Under the pieces are notes generated by a model. It was not told the DNA's origin and searched no databases. It saw only the letters and a list, made by a program, of their open reading frames with translations. 64,000 nucleotides of DNA from Monarcha castaneiventris obscurior (lineage: Eukaryota; Chordata; Aves; Passeriformes; Monarchidae). Below, in pieces: positions 1 to 13,400 of this stretch. Location of the stretch: contig JAMPIT010000566.1 of the NCBI GenBank assembly GCA_026261815.1, forward strand, positions 25,817,001-25,881,000. The letters are read 5' to 3'. The stretch's first letter is position 1, and every line of letters begins with the position of its first letter. Made by a program: the position numbers and the translations under genes.

Positions 1-2829
1 ACAGTGTCCTTATCAAAAGTCAGATCTCTAGAAAGAGATTCAGAAAGCAAATACCAGTTCTTGAACCTTCAAGATTTGCTCTTTCAAATGTCTTTTTACA
101 GTGAAGTGCTCAGTTTGGAGTAGAGATGGGGAAAAAAAAGCACAATGTACAAAATGGTAAAAAGGAAAGGAGCTCAGGACTCACAGAGAACGATGCACAG
201 CTGCCAACTACTTCCCCTACTTCCCAGAAACCCTTTCTTTTTTTTTTTTTTTTTTTAATATAATGCATTAATGAATTCCCATGTGCTCTGACCTAGCGTA
301 TCTTGAAAGTCCCAGACTTCTGAGAATTGTTTGTTCAGTCCCATCTGGGCCACAGTCTGTAGGCTGTGGATGCTGGTATATTGAAGGAAATTTAGATATG
401 GAAGCACCCCTGGTTTTAGGCACAGCTTGTAAAGAGAGGAAGGAAGGACAAAAGGAGTATTAGGAAAGAGCAGGAGTTCTGATAACATGCTTGTTATGAG
501 GAAAAGGGGATTTTTTTAGCACATGCTGCCATCTTCAAAGCAGAGTGCTGTGATAGGAACACAGGGACTCTGGTCAGCACCCCGTGCAAAAATGCCTGGC
601 TTCAACAAGCTGCCCTCAGCTTTCTCAGTGTTTATTCAATATGGGGAGCTAACAGAAGAGAATTTATCAAGACAGTTAAAAATCACATCCCCAGCTACTA
701 TGAAGATGCAGAAATATTGCATACAGGCAATCACATACAACCCGAATAGACTTCTTCTTACAGCTCAGTTCCCATGGCCTTTTAGTCATCTCCTTTTGTT
801 CTCTTCTTCTAGAATACATTTGTAACACACCAGCTCTCACCTTTCTATTCAACAGGAAGCCACTGGACGAAGGCTACCTGGTCCCTATTTTTCATATAGG
901 ATGAATATGGAAATTTAAATATCTGTAAAACTGCTGCAAAGAAAAGCTTTGAGCATTTTTATGTGCTATTTCACAGTATAACTGCAAGGAAAACTACTTC
1001 TGTTAAGCATTCAGACTATTTTGGGGAGAGCTGAAAGCCTTGTTTGAATCTTCTTACGTTTTCTTGGCAACAAATATCTCCCTGCAGAAAGACAACGTAC
1101 TTGTCTATGTATGCAGTTACTGCCTTGCTGCATCCCAACTATTTCATCTACCTAAAATCAACATAATTTCCCAAGTGCTTAATCTACCCTGGGAGAATTT
1201 ATATGGAGATTGCCACATCTGGAGTCTATAGAAATGAAAACTGTCATGACAGGAGAAGGACAAGGGAGATGTGTGCCCTGCAGCAGTTGGTGTAACCTGG
1301 TTAATATGAGCACAGCTCAGAGTGCTCTGTGGTAGGAGTGGGCTCAGATGAAAATCTCATCTCACCCTGTTTAGAAGTGACTGCTGGGATGAAGTGTTTC
1401 CATGAAATTGGTACCTGTATTAACTACTTTCATCTGTATCTCTACATGCATCTTTTACCTGCAATGCAAATATTCCTGAGGAACAGGAATTAGAAGGGGT
1501 ACTAGTTTTTCTATTGCCATTTTCCATTGCCATTTTACTTGCCATATCTCAGCCACTGAAAGAGGAGCATCATCATTTAGAGACCATCTAAATCATCATG
1601 AACTGCAGGGGAGAGAAAGATGCGTGGAAAAAGAGCTTTTTTAGAAAATTAGGTGTCCATGTTTGCAGACAACAGTGAAAGCAGAGTTGTCAAGAGGTAC
1701 TTTTCGAGTGAATCTGGAAAAGGGGAAAAACGCCTGCATCACTCTGAAGCCAGAAGAGACTTATATAAACTATTGGTTTGAAGCACCTTTTTGTGCATGG
1801 GGCAAAACCTACTGTGTATTTTACTTTAACCTGCATGGTACGGAGATCACACCTTATAGAATTGTCCCACAGGATGTTTATTTTAGTACCAGCCCCAAAC
1901 ATTAACCTTGTGGATATTTAGAAAGATATATTAAAGGCAGAAGCTTACAAGTGGTCTTTCATCTTTCCCCCCATCTTCCTCCTATGTTTTAAACCTTGAA
2001 TCTTGTTCTTGTTTAATTGTTTAGGCTAGTCCTGAAAAAGTGACGCTTTACCTCTGCTCTTTGTTATTAAAAAATAAAAATGCTCTCAACAGACCAAAAT
2101 GCTCTGTCCAGATCTTAACAATGATTATGCTGATGATAACATTCAGCAGTGTTGTTTTTCACTACGATTTGGGAGTTCAGAATTCGTATTGGCAAAAATA
2201 ATGGCAACCTGGCAGTGTGTTAGTCTAGGTTTCTACCTCAGATTTTGCATAATTTTAGGTATCCATGGTACAGCTAAGGGCAAGAAAAATCGAAACAGTA
2301 ATTTTTTTGAGAACCATATAGTATTGCTGCTGTTTTTTTAGGAAAGGATTTACATTTAAGCATTATCACAAAACTTCATTGACACTGTGATTAACAAGGA
2401 AATTAGATCGAGTTAGGGAGCATAGTGAAAACAGTTTATTAGAGCTGAGCTGCCACAACTGGATTGAAATAAATAGATCAGCATGACATTTCTGTGTAGA
2501 TATAGTCTAAAATGTCAGAGATACCAGGCAAAACGGGCCAGGCAAGACGCAGGGTTGATAGCTCGAGAGGATAAACCTTACTCACCCTTCCCCAGTGACT
2601 TAAGTTCTCTGTAGTAGTTAATGTCAGCTTCTTCTCATTCTGGTACTCAGCATCTTCTCTTCCCCACAAATTTGACTTGACTTTGAAATAAATTTAAAAA
2701 ACAACTTTCGAGTCCTTGAAGAAGAATATTCAAAATTTCTTAGTGTTTCTCTCCCCAGGCAGCATCAGCTCTTACCTTCTCAATTTAATCCTTAGAACCA
2801 TACAATTTGTTTATTAGCAATGTCTTTAT
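1..2829. other. Unique AT-rich non-coding DNA
   Basis: No gene, known repeat or RNA is recognisable here. Reading frames do not exceed about 100 codons (for example 523-825 plus) and none resembles a known protein. The only low-complexity feature is the T run at 238-256, listed separately. A small CpG-bearing spot lies at about 2533-2565 (three CpGs), with no other signal around it. Confidence 0.7.
238..256. repeat. Poly(T) tract, 19 bases
   Basis: An uninterrupted run of about 19 T follows a CCCTTTC lead-in. On the minus strand this reads as a poly(A) tail, so it could mark the end of an old retrocopy extending leftward. No recognisable gene body sits on that side, so I call it only a homopolymer. 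Confidence 0.85.
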
Positions 2830-3059
2830 TTACTGGAAAAAGGTTCTTCACACAGAGCATGATCAGTCATTGAACAGGCTCCCCAAGGAAGTGGTCATGG
2901 CATGAAGCCTGAGACAGTTCAAGAAAAGAGCCTTGGACAGTTTGGACGATGATTTCAGGCACATGGTGTGAGTTTTGGGGTTGTCCTGTGCAGGGCCAGG
3001 AGTAGACACAATGATCCTCATGGGAGCATTACTGCTCAGTGTGTTCTATGATTGTGTGA
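2830..3059 (+). mobile_element. CR1 LINE fragment, 3' end, plus strand
   Basis: The segment follows the plus-strand layout of a CR1 3' end. It opens with TACTGGAAAAAGGTTCTTCAC, then reads AACAGGCTCCCC.AGGAAGTGGTCA.GGCA, TTCAAGAA.., and CAGGCACATGGTGTGA.TTTTGGGGTTGTCCTGTGCAGGGCCAGGAGT, and closes with the terminal TTCTATGATT repeat at about 3044-3053. About 230 bases of the element remain, covering the last codons of ORF2 and the short 3' UTR. It is strongly 5'-truncated, as most CR1 copies are. Several substitutions and small indels break the frame, so it is old and inactive. The CR1 subfamily is uncertain; the wording around the CAGGGCCAGGAGT block differs from the copies at 5711 and 42591. 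Confidence 0.88.
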
Positions 3060-5710
3060 AATAAATGTTAACCCTGATCCAGATGAAAGTACTCAATGTG
3101 TTCCTTTCTTTTCTTTCCTTTCAGGACTTTACTTCCATTATAGACCAGTATAAGAAATGAACAGAACCTTCCTGGCACCAATACAACGTTATTCACCAGT
3201 TTGTGCCAATTTAAATTGAATTTAAATTGAAATTAGATGTATGACATACCCTGGATAGGGCTGGGCTGTTTAACATAAAGCAGACATGGGCTACCACGAT
3301 GTGCAATCTGCAGGTCCAGCTTCTGGCATCAGTCAGATTATTCCCTGGAAATTGAGCCATGCCTCAGAAGGCTATTTTTTTACTTGGAGACATTTCAGGC
3401 ACTTAATGTGTAGTAAGCTGTTAAAATATTTCATTAAATACTTCTCTTTCCTTCTACTCCTCACTTGTTAGTGCCAAAGTTTCACAGCTGGAGAAGGTTG
3501 TTAATCTTTTTTTTTTTTTTTTTAAATCATTATTTTGAAAGGTAATCCAGCACTGAGCAGGAATAGCCAGCATATCCCCTTAGCCATAGGCTCAGATGTT
3601 CTGCATTGACTGCTATTTTGACATTCTTGGATGGAAATCCATCGCTTAATGCTCAAACATGAGGCACGTACTGGTTCTCTGGCATGCCTTCGCCTGTGAC
3701 CATCTGTTGGGGTGGCTCTGTGCCCACTTGAAAAACTCTCTGCCAGTTTCAAGAGGGCATAGGTATTAACCGAATATAGATTTAGAAAGACAGCTAGTAA
3801 AATGTTAGGGATGTCATTTTAGATGCAAGACTATTTCTCTTGTTGTTAGGCAATCCCAGACTGGGTCCATACGTTTCAGAAGAAGGCTTGCAGGCACATT
3901 GTAAGCTCACCTAAAACTTGCCTGTTTATTCACATATATAAAAAGGTAAACAAATGTTATTAACTGGAAAATGTCTACTTACTCACTTTCTTTGAGAGAC
4001 TGGCTTGAACTTGGGAAAAACTTCTTTCTAAAACCAGCCATTGCAAACAAGCAAATTACCATCTTTTTAAACAGAAGTAGCTGTTTCCCATACCCATCTC
4101 CATTTTAAATTGAATGCATTGACATTAGACAGATACTGTAAAAAAGGAATTAGGAATTTTTACTTCAGTAGCAATTAAGGATCACTTGAAAGATACCTGT
4201 AGCTGGGTTGCTCAGAAAAGTCATATTCTTTGGATGACTTTAGAACATAAAAATATTCGTGACAAGTGAAACTTGATTCAGGTTGTATATGAATGCAATT
4301 ACAGTTTCAACTTGGCAAAGCTGATAACAAAATGTAGGGTGTCACTTCAGGACAAATTCAGAAGTTAAAATTTGCAAGGCTCATAGAACAAAACATTTTT
4401 TCATAATCTAGATTTATTTGCTGCTTGGAAGAGGAACAAGACTTACTGGTATTGCTAATAGAGAAGACCTTGGTTATGTAGGTGATGAAGAGGTAACAGT
4501 ATTAATAAACACTTACATTTCTTATATCTCCATCTGTAAATAGCAGTTTACAACTGCAGGAAGACAAAATTCCTATCGGTCTGAATTTTAAATAATTTGT
4601 AACACACGAGAAAAATAACATGAACAAGCTGAAGAGCAGATTGGAAGGAGACTAAGAAAGTGAAAAAGTGGGAAAGGAAGAAAAAAATTAAAACCAGGTT
4701 GGCCACAGGACAGAATCATATGACCTCAAAGACAGAAGCAAGGAACCTGAATCTGATGTGGAAAGAAGGAATGTTATAAAAATGTAGGGAAAGCAAGCTT
4801 TGCATTAATATCGAAAATAGGTGAATAGGCTCCTCTGAGATACTTAACAACAGGCCATTAATGGGAAGGTGCAAGAGTCTGGGACAAAATGATTGCAGCA
4901 GCACAAAAGTTGTGAAAGAGAACTGGAATTCCTTTCTTTTCCATTGGAAGAGAAGATATGTTTTATGAAGCTTATAAAAGAGCTGAAGATAGAATAGGAG
5001 AGAGACTTTTATGAAAGGAAAACCTAGTCAAAATAATAGACATATCCATACTTGATGTTTCTGAAAGTTTGCCCAACGAGAAAATTCCCAAGACAGTGGA
5101 AAAGTTTGCTTTTGTAAATCCAGATGTTCACCGAAGAGATGGATATGAGATTTCCAGTCAGCTACTGTAAAAGTAAAATTTAAAGGTTAGCTGAGGATTC
5201 CTCTAGGCATCAGCCAGTGCTAGGTCTGTGAGCTCTTCTCAGGAAACATTTACATATGTGCCTCTATTTTACAATACTGTGCTAACTCTGTGGTCATCAT
5301 GCCTGCTCTTACATGAAGCTTGTGAAAACCAAGACCAACAAGACATGATCTTTACCTGCTCTTTTAATTGGTCTGTGTGTCTCCTTTAACACACTTCTTT
5401 TCCCTCTTGGGCATTTTGGAATCCTTTCTCAAGTGCTAACTACCCTTGACACCATACCTCTGAAAGGCTGGAGCAGCACATTATTTGTGTATTTGCTCAG
5501 AGGGAGACCAATGGGACAATTCAGGCACTTGTCATTAAGAGAACAATTACCTGTCTATCACAGCAGACTGTACAGGCTCCTATTGTGGGACTTTGCTGTG
5601 CTGAGAGCCATAAGAATACACAACAAAGAGATGGCCTTGAAGCACAGCAATTACCATCTAATTGCCTCTTAAAAATAATAATGTGTGTTTCAGCATTTCA
5701 CCAATTACAC
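3060..5710. other. Unique non-coding DNA with homopolymer tract
   Basis: No gene is recognisable. Just after the CR1 tail a strong pyrimidine stretch ending in CAG (about 3100-3124) looks like a splice acceptor, but the sequence after it meets a stop within about 13 codons and no donor follows. A T run of 17 lies at 3507-3523. The stretch 4610-4690 is purine-rich. Nothing else stands out. Confidence 0.65.
3507..3523. repeat. Poly(T) tract, 17 bases
   Basis: A simple run of T, followed by AAATCATTATTTTG. No element boundary can be seen on either side. Confidence 0.85.
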
Positions 5711-6071
5711 ACGGAATCACAGAATGGTAGAGGAAGGGACCTCTAGTGGCACCCAGTTCAATGTCCACTGCTGGAGCAGGCCCACCTAGAGCAGATTGCA
5801 CAGGATCATGTCCATGTGAGCTCTTGAATATCTCCAGAGAGGGAGACTCCACAACCTCTCTGGGCAGCCTGTTCCAGTGCTCTGCCTTCCTCATAGTAAA
5901 GAAGTTTTTCCTCATCTTCAGATGGAACTTCCTGTGTTTCAGTTTGTGTCGGTTGCCCCTCGTCCTGTCACTGGGCTCCACTGAAAACAGTCTGGCCACA
6001 TCCTCTTTACACCTGCCCTTAAGATATTTGATTGCAGTGACAAGATCCCCTCTCAGTGGTCCCTTCTCCAT
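5711..6071 (-). mobile_element. CR1 LINE fragment, minus strand, end of ORF2 still open
   Basis: On the plus strand the fragment begins with the inverted CR1 terminus (GGAATCACAGAATGGTAGAGG.AGGGACCTCTAG) and runs through the inverted 3' UTR into ORF2. On the minus strand it keeps one continuous reading frame from 6071 down through the C-terminal ORF2 segment. That frame carries the family's typical C-terminal pieces RGDLV, SDRTRGN, RKNFFT and HWNRLPREVVESPSLEIFK. The frame stays open past the element's 3' end, to 5658. ORF2 encodes an endonuclease plus reverse transcriptase acting in target-primed insertion. Only the extreme C-terminus is present here, without either catalytic domain, so it cannot be active. 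The abrupt loss of similarity at 6071 is the 5' truncation point. An antisense frame (5746-6192 plus) is a shadow. Confidence 0.92.
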
Positions 6072-9000
6072 TGCTGAAGTGGACTCTGATTCTGAGTTTC
6101 AGTGTTTTGCTTTCCATAACAAGAGACTGAAACCTGTATTTGTCCTTTGGGATGTAGCTTCCCTCTTCCCCAAGATTTGCTGCAACCTGTAAAGCCCGCC
6201 ATGTCTTTGAGTCAAGAGTACATGCACAGCCAACTCCAACACCTCTGACTGTCCCCTCAGGGCAGCAGGGTGTGGGAAAGGATTCTGCCATACATGGAGA
6301 AGATCATCTGGCTATGGAGAGGGATGATAGAGAGAAGCCCCACAAAAGAACAGTGTTTGCTGTGCTTGGGTCCAAGAATAAAGGTAATAAAGAGCTTTGG
6401 CAAAGCAGCAGGTGCAACTGCTTATTGCTGGACTTGCAACTCTCTCACTGTACAGTCTTCACAGAGGGAAATATTCAGCACCAATGAAACAATTCAATAA
6501 CAATAAATGCTGACTTCCTTCAAAAAGAACAAGAAGAAGTGTCTAGAGTGTATAATAGGTGATTCATTTTTCTTGGTTGCTGAGGAGCAAACATGGAACT
6601 CATCTATGAGAACAGGTGCTGTTAATCCAGTAGCATTTCGTGTTAAGATCTATTTGTCTTGACCTATCACACTCTCATAAACCTATATTGAAGTATTGTC
6701 TGTTTTAATTTCCATTGGACATGTTTGAAAAAAGGGTTTATCAACAGAGGGAATTAATAGCTGCAGCTGAGGTGGAAAAAAAAAGGAAGATGGTATCTAA
6801 GTTAGAAGGTGTAGCTTTTTTCTTTGATGGTGTTTAAAAATGTTTACAAGAAGATTTGCTGCTTTTGCAAAAACTATTTCTCTGTGAAGAGTATAGAGTC
6901 AATGTGAATCCAGTGATATATGCCTTAGAATGATTATAAATACAAAATTATTTCTTAAAAAATATGTATGCGTATTAATACCTTTATCTATACATTCAGC
7001 ATAGCTCTTCATAGAGATATTTTATGACTTGCATAAATATATATTTGATTGAAATGTGTTTCTGATTTATAATTTAAAGTAAAATAATTTTATATTTTCT
7101 CAAATATTGAAAGGGAAAACACCCTTAAAGTCTGTTTCTCTTTCTCTGTTTGAAAGATGAAACACTTGCCAGACAAAAAGGCAAGAAAAATAAGAATCAG
7201 TTTTGTCGCTAAATTACACCTCTGGGCCTTCTAAAACCTGTGTAAATTCAATTCCCATTTGTAACTTACAAACATTTATTCTATGTTGAAAGTAAAGTAT
7301 TAACTACAACTCTAGAAACATGGTCTGAAAAAGTCAGTAAACTATAATTAATTCAATTAATTACTATATTCCATCTATAGCATTTAACAGCGTTACAAAA
7401 GGCAATGGAGTTTTTCATGCCATGTGAGAGGGCCATAACCTTCAGCAATCTTGTTCCATCAAAAGTTGAGAGAAACAGGACATATAGTTCTCTCTAAATG
7501 AGCACTCTTGTGTTACACAACCATTCCTTTGTGTTTAAAAACAAACTGACAAAAGCAGATCAAGAAAAAAGTGGTTGCACTGCAAAGCAAGCACAGTTGT
7601 AAAGCCCAGAAGTGTTTTGCATGAGTTTTTGTGGTGGGCTCAGTACAGTGGTGAGCTCTACCTCAGACCCTGGGAACACAAAGAAGGATATATCTTCCTA
7701 AACTCATTGTAGAGCTTAAGAGCACTTGGAGTCCTGTAAAAATGTTGTTAGGGAATGGTATGTTTCTTTACTAGAAGGTGGCTGCCAAGCAGGATCACTG
7801 AGTGCTTAATCACCCTTATATTAAAGCTGAGACACATGAACTGAAACAGTTATTATAGGGAATAATTACAGATCAAATTAAAAGCAGTAGAACTGGCAAT
7901 AAGATCAAAGAAAAGCACTCCCTGCAAGAAGTGGATGCAATGTTGTTCAGAACAGGTAGAAGTGAAGGTTTGCAGTGAAAATTGTTTTCCTTAAAGTGAA
8001 AGTGCTTAAGAACAGTTAAGGTGCAGCTGATAAAAACACACTAAGAGAGTCAGAAAACAAGGGCAAATACCTGCTTGCAATAAATTTGAGGGCAGGTGCA
8101 TAATACCATTAAGAGGAAGTGATTCTGTTTTGAAAAAAGCTTGAAATTTTGCCAAGGAAAAACCAGCAAATCCCAAGCAAACTTTGCACTCTTGATCTAC
8201 ATAAGGAAAAGACATAGCTAGTTACCAGAAAGCCATACACAGAGTATCACGAATATCATCAGTTCAGAGACTTGTCTCAAAAGAAGAAGTATCTGATGAT
8301 TCCCTACCTTGTGAGGAAAGTGGCTGCAAAAGCTGGTGATGTGAGGAAATCAGAAGACAAGGAATATTTGGCCAAGCCCATTGCCCTTCATGCTTAAACT
8401 AATAGTTCTACGTCATGTACAAACCATACTAGTTTTCAAAGACAGTGTAATTGGCAATCTGTTAAGACAATACCTCTCTCAGTTGTCCCGCAAATGTGGG
8501 CATAGCTGCTGTGTATTCTCATTTCATAGATATGATAATGAGAGGACAATGGAAAGATACCAAACTTGACAATTTGTTTGTTGTTACAGTCCAGAACATT
8601 GTGCAAGTGCCTGTAAAAATCACATTTCCCTCCCAGCCTCTGAGAAGGCAAAGGGACATGAATAACTAACGTGCAGATTCAGGGGACAGATTCCCTGGCA
8701 ATAGTCAGGTCAGGGAGGGGAACATTTTCAGAAAAAGACTAGATGAGACCTGGGATTTTGAAGTGTTATTTACCTGATGTGTCCTTCAAGAGGATGAGAA
8801 CATTGTCTTATTTGATACTCGCAAGTTGTTTTCCCTGCTCTGTCAGGTTGTATTAACCGGCTGTATCAGGTGGTAATTAATGTGTGATTTCCATTTGATT
8901 TCCAAAAATAATAAGAAGTTGGTGTAACAGTGGATGCTGGCTGCTTTCAGGGTAGAGAACAGTAAGAAGCACAGCATTTGTTAACCCTGACCCATAACAT

Positions 9001-10462
9001 ATCACTGGCTCAGGAAATAAAGACCAGTATATTGTGCTTACGTGTGTTATGCCAGTACCATAATGACTGGTATCATTAAAACAGTAAAAATGTAATCAAT
9101 GTATATATATCAAAACAAATTATTTCAGGGAAACAATAACTGCAGTGGTACATATCATGTTCACTACCTAAATCAATACTATTGAGCAGAGCTAACAATA
9201 AATCAAATCTGCATAATCAATTCTTCTACTAGAAATACATCATTAACATTCAAATATTAAAGTAGATACCATTTATACAATTTCTTTTGGCAATGTCTAT
9301 TTATTTGACTCTAGAATATTCACTAGCTGGTGTTTAAAGACACTGTCCCTTTATGCTTAAGTGGTATGTGAAACAAAGTTTTGTGAATGAGGTTGATCCC
9401 ATAGCGTTTCTTGAGCAGCTCATGTTGCTACTGGGTAGATCTGGGCTAAAAAAGATTGACAATACTTCAGTGTGTTGAGGGCTTCTGAGGTCAGAAGACA
9501 CAATGGTGGGATAGGGAAGAATAGCTAAAGAATTAACTCCAGACTGAGTACACACGATCAGGCACATTTTGGGGTACTGAGTTTTTCCTGAAGCATCATT
9601 TGTCATTTATACTCCACCTTTCCCTGCACAAAGGGATAGAAAGATACAGCACAGGCAGAGCAGATATGGGAAGGGCCAGAATGTGGCACAGAGGTGTCTT
9701 TTCACCACAGAGCTCAAGGGCCAGGCACAAATTTGTACAGTCAGCGAGCCAATATTTATGGCAAGGTTGGAGAGGGAAGAGTATGAACGAAGGTAGGGTC
9801 AAAAGCAGATGGACAACAAGTCAGTAATAACAACAGTAAACAAACCCTTGCACTTACTGCACAGCCTTGTACTTTGTGGCAAGTCTCTCTTGGTCTGACT
9901 GGAGCTCATGGGAGCAACTAACTGCTCTAGAAATTCCGAAATATTTCCGGTAGGGACCCACAGAGAAAACTGATCATCTCCTAATCTCAGGATGACTGCT
10001 GCATGAAACACCTCATGTCAATCTTCCTACCTTCACAACAGCCATGATCCTGTTCAGGACTCTTACCTTTTGAGAGGAAACAAAAGACGAGGGACGTGTT
10101 TGAGGAGGAATTACTCTGTGTGTAATCAAATAGCTCAGGAATGCGAGAGAACTTCATGGGACTTTTGCACATATCTCTTCCCTGAAACTACTTCTTCCTA
10201 CAAAATCACTTATTTCTAATGAAATTTTATATGCATTAATCTAAAAGCTGCAGTGAGATCCTGTGCAACTGCTTTAAATCAAAGCCTTTCTTCAGTAAAC
10301 AACCTCCTTTTTTCCTAATATTTTTTTTCAAAATTGCTGCACTGCCCAATTTCTATGAAGTGATTGTTTCTCTGTTAGGCAACTAAAAATTTGGTTTATA
10401 GTCTAGCAGCCATTCTTCTATTTCTGTAATTGATAGAGGTGTGAATTTTCTTTTGGACATGC
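6072..10462. other. Unique AT-rich non-coding DNA
   Basis: No gene, RNA or known repeat is visible. 6900-7130 and 9060-9290 are especially AT-rich. Reading frames on both strands around 9334-10170 are short (60-90 codons), overlap each other and have no recognisable domains. Confidence 0.65.
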
Positions 10463-10484
10463 TTTTTTTTTTTTTTTTTTTTTT
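10463..10484. repeat. Poly(T) tract, 22 bases
   Basis: An uninterrupted run of about 22 T flanked by GGACATGC and AAATTGACTG. It could be an inverted poly(A) tail, but no adjoining retroelement is recognisable. A run of about 12 A sits at 10657-10668. Confidence 0.85.
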
Positions 10485-13400
10485 AAATTGACTGTAAAGG
10501 GAGATTTTAGATAGCTAAAACTAAGCTTTTATAAGCCATTTGGCTACAAAGGTAGTAGGATTCACTGCAGTGTTCTCATACTTCAGAGTTCCTAAAATAA
10601 ACTGCTGGTAGAAATGGTCACACTTCTAAAAATGAAGCAATAAGCCTCTACAAGTAAAAAAAAAAAAAGTAGTTTAATTAAAAAATTACTGTTGAAAACA
10701 TCTATAGAGACACAAACTTTAGCTTACAGAAAAATTAAAAAACCTGAAAATATGTTGTTTTCTTTGCAACAAATCAAGCTAAGGGGTGTTCTCATTTCTT
10801 CACTTTTAGAGGAAATAAAGCAATAAAATGAAAAGATAAGCTGGAGAAAAGAAAGGGAGGCTTAGTGTGTTTTGTCTTTTATAGAAGTTAAGACAAATTC
10901 AACGCCAGTAAAAATTCAGAGGGCTGTGAATTTGCTGTATGAAGCCTAGCCTAGAATTATAGACAAGAGTGACCTACAGTAGGCAGCTCTGGATACAGGC
11001 AGTAGGAGCTGCACACTGTTGCCTTGAATTTATATGCTGCAGCAGCTTTGACGCATACGGTAGGTAGGTGGTCTGAGTGTGACTCCTGCAGCTTTTCTGG
11101 ATGCCGTCCATATCTGCACTGCTGTTTGATCCCAACTGCATTTGACCTAGCACTCTTTGTGCTTTTCAATCTTTGCTGTAGAAAAGAGCAAAGAAAAGTA
11201 GATGAATGTATTAATACGGGGTTGTAATACAATACAAGGCAGGTATCAGGAAAAGACCATTACCATTTCTCTTATCTTTTGCTAAAGGACCATAGAAACA
11301 AAGGGTAGGTGCAGTTCTACCTGAGCTGGGGGACAAGGCTGGAAAAGCCAAATATTGTGAAACAAAATTAACTCTCTGGAGAACAAAACCAGGTACATGC
11401 AGTTACACACGTGGATTCTCTCTCTCATCTCCTTCCCCCCACATCCCCCACCTGACCGCATATTGCTTTGGCCTCTCTCCAGCTGCAGCAGAAGGGAAAA
11501 GAAACAAAGGACTCCCAAATGTGTCTGGACTGCCTAGTAAGTCCATATCTGCTGAAATTTGAAATTCCCCTGAATTTCAAGCGCTCCTTGAGGTCTAAGG
11601 CTTCAGACATGCAGGAAATGCCAAGCAGGTAGGGTGATTGATGCTGCTGTTGCCAAACATTCAGCTTCTCCTCTGTAGATGTCCCTGTCACAGCTGAGCT
11701 ATCCTGTTCTTTGTCCGACAGTTGTCTGTGAGGAATGCTCTTGCTCAGAAGCAATCCAGCTTGGATAACCAAAGAGTCTGAGTTTAAGCAAAAAAACTGA
11801 TGCAGGAAGAAAGAAAAATTTAAATAGAAACCCTCAAAATATTTCTGTTTCCATGTAAATAACCTTTGGTAACAAAATAAAATAGGAGAGAAAGTATGGA
11901 AAATACATACAATGATGAATTACAGAAGAATGCATTAACGTAAGCGTTTCCAGAGACAGCATAAACGCCTTGTGAGCAAATGGCAGAAAAAAGGCTGCAT
12001 CATTTAGCCATATCTGTCTGCTTGCATTCTTGAGTTACAAATGCTTCCACCTGCCTGCCACTGAAGAGCCCTTCTGCCCTCCTCATTTAGTATTACAGTC
12101 ATTAAATGATACTTGGGGTATAGTTCACCTCTTTACTGAATGAAGTAAATTTATGGAATAAAAGCAGGTGAAGCACTGTGCTGGAGCATAGGCCTTGTGA
12201 GCATTCAGGTAGCTTAATTTTCAGCTCACCCTCTGGCCCTGGTTTGGACCATTCCAGATAACTGTCCCAAGGCAATAGTCACAGTGCGACTATTAGACAC
12301 AGCTTCTAGGGCTGCCCAAAAAAAACTTTATGGATGGATCATTCTGTCCCTCAACACCATCTCAGAAGTCTCTAGCAACTATATGCTCTCCAATCACACC
12401 CTGGGTCAAATAACACTGTGAGTCAAATAACAACTGCCAGCTCCAGCCACCCTGACAGGCTGCAGCAGAGCCCTCACACCATTTTAGAAACCTTGGAGCT
12501 AATAGACACATTTAGAACAACAGTTATGCCTTAGAGTCCCAAAGACACCACTCAAGAGCCAGAAGGGATGCTGGGCCAGCTCCTGTGCTGTGTGGAGGAA
12601 GTCAGTCTGATAAGCAGAGGGAGAGCCTTACACAGCGAGGGCACGAGTCAGCCCATGCCGTTGGATTTTAGTGCTGTGGATTTCTCCACTTGGCACCACT
12701 GAAACAGGCACAGAGAACAACTACTATTCTAGTTGTCTTTCTGTCCTGAAGTCCTTTATTGATTCTTATGTGTCCACATGGATTGAAATGGTGATTTATT
12801 TGAGTCTTGTCAGCTGAGGGGACAAGCCATCAGCAGGTTGAGTTAAGTGAAACTAACACTGCAGCCAAGAGCGCATCCCTAACTATTGAAAGAGGTTGAG
12901 TATTTGCTTTGATCAGTTCTGTTCTCTCCAGTGAATCCCTTTGGCTCTGCTGGAATGCTGAAGTGTTGTCTCAGTTCAGGTCCAAGGGCACAACGTGTTC
13001 AGCTGTTTGCAGGATACTCGGATATTTCTCCTCCATCACTACTGAAACCAGTAGATATTGGGAGTGATCATTCTGAAAAATCAAGCCTGCTTGCTGGTGA
13101 GTGCATCTGCAGTTCTTTTAAACATACCAACCTCCTACATAATATCCTCCTCCAACTCAAATTGCAGAAAGTACTGGAAAATTGCTATTTGCCAGGTTTT
13201 TGCTAGCTCAGAAATAAGAATACATGAAAAATAAGCTCTTTCCAGGAAAGATTCCACCAATTTTCTGGCCTTTGTTTGTTTTTGTGGTTTTTTGTTTGCT
13301 TTTGGGGTTTTTTAAAATTTTAATGTCACAGAATGGATAACATGACCTGGGATATTATTTTATCCATTTGCATTGCTGGTTGTACGGTTAATTCCAGCAC

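Noticed and set aside
3100..3160. Strong splice-acceptor-like pyrimidine stretch ending in TTTCAG
   Set aside because: A stop follows within about 13 codons and no donor is near. Pyrimidine stretches of this type are common here.
5746..6192. A 148-codon plus-strand frame
   Set aside because: It is antisense to the CR1 ORF2 remnant on the minus strand.
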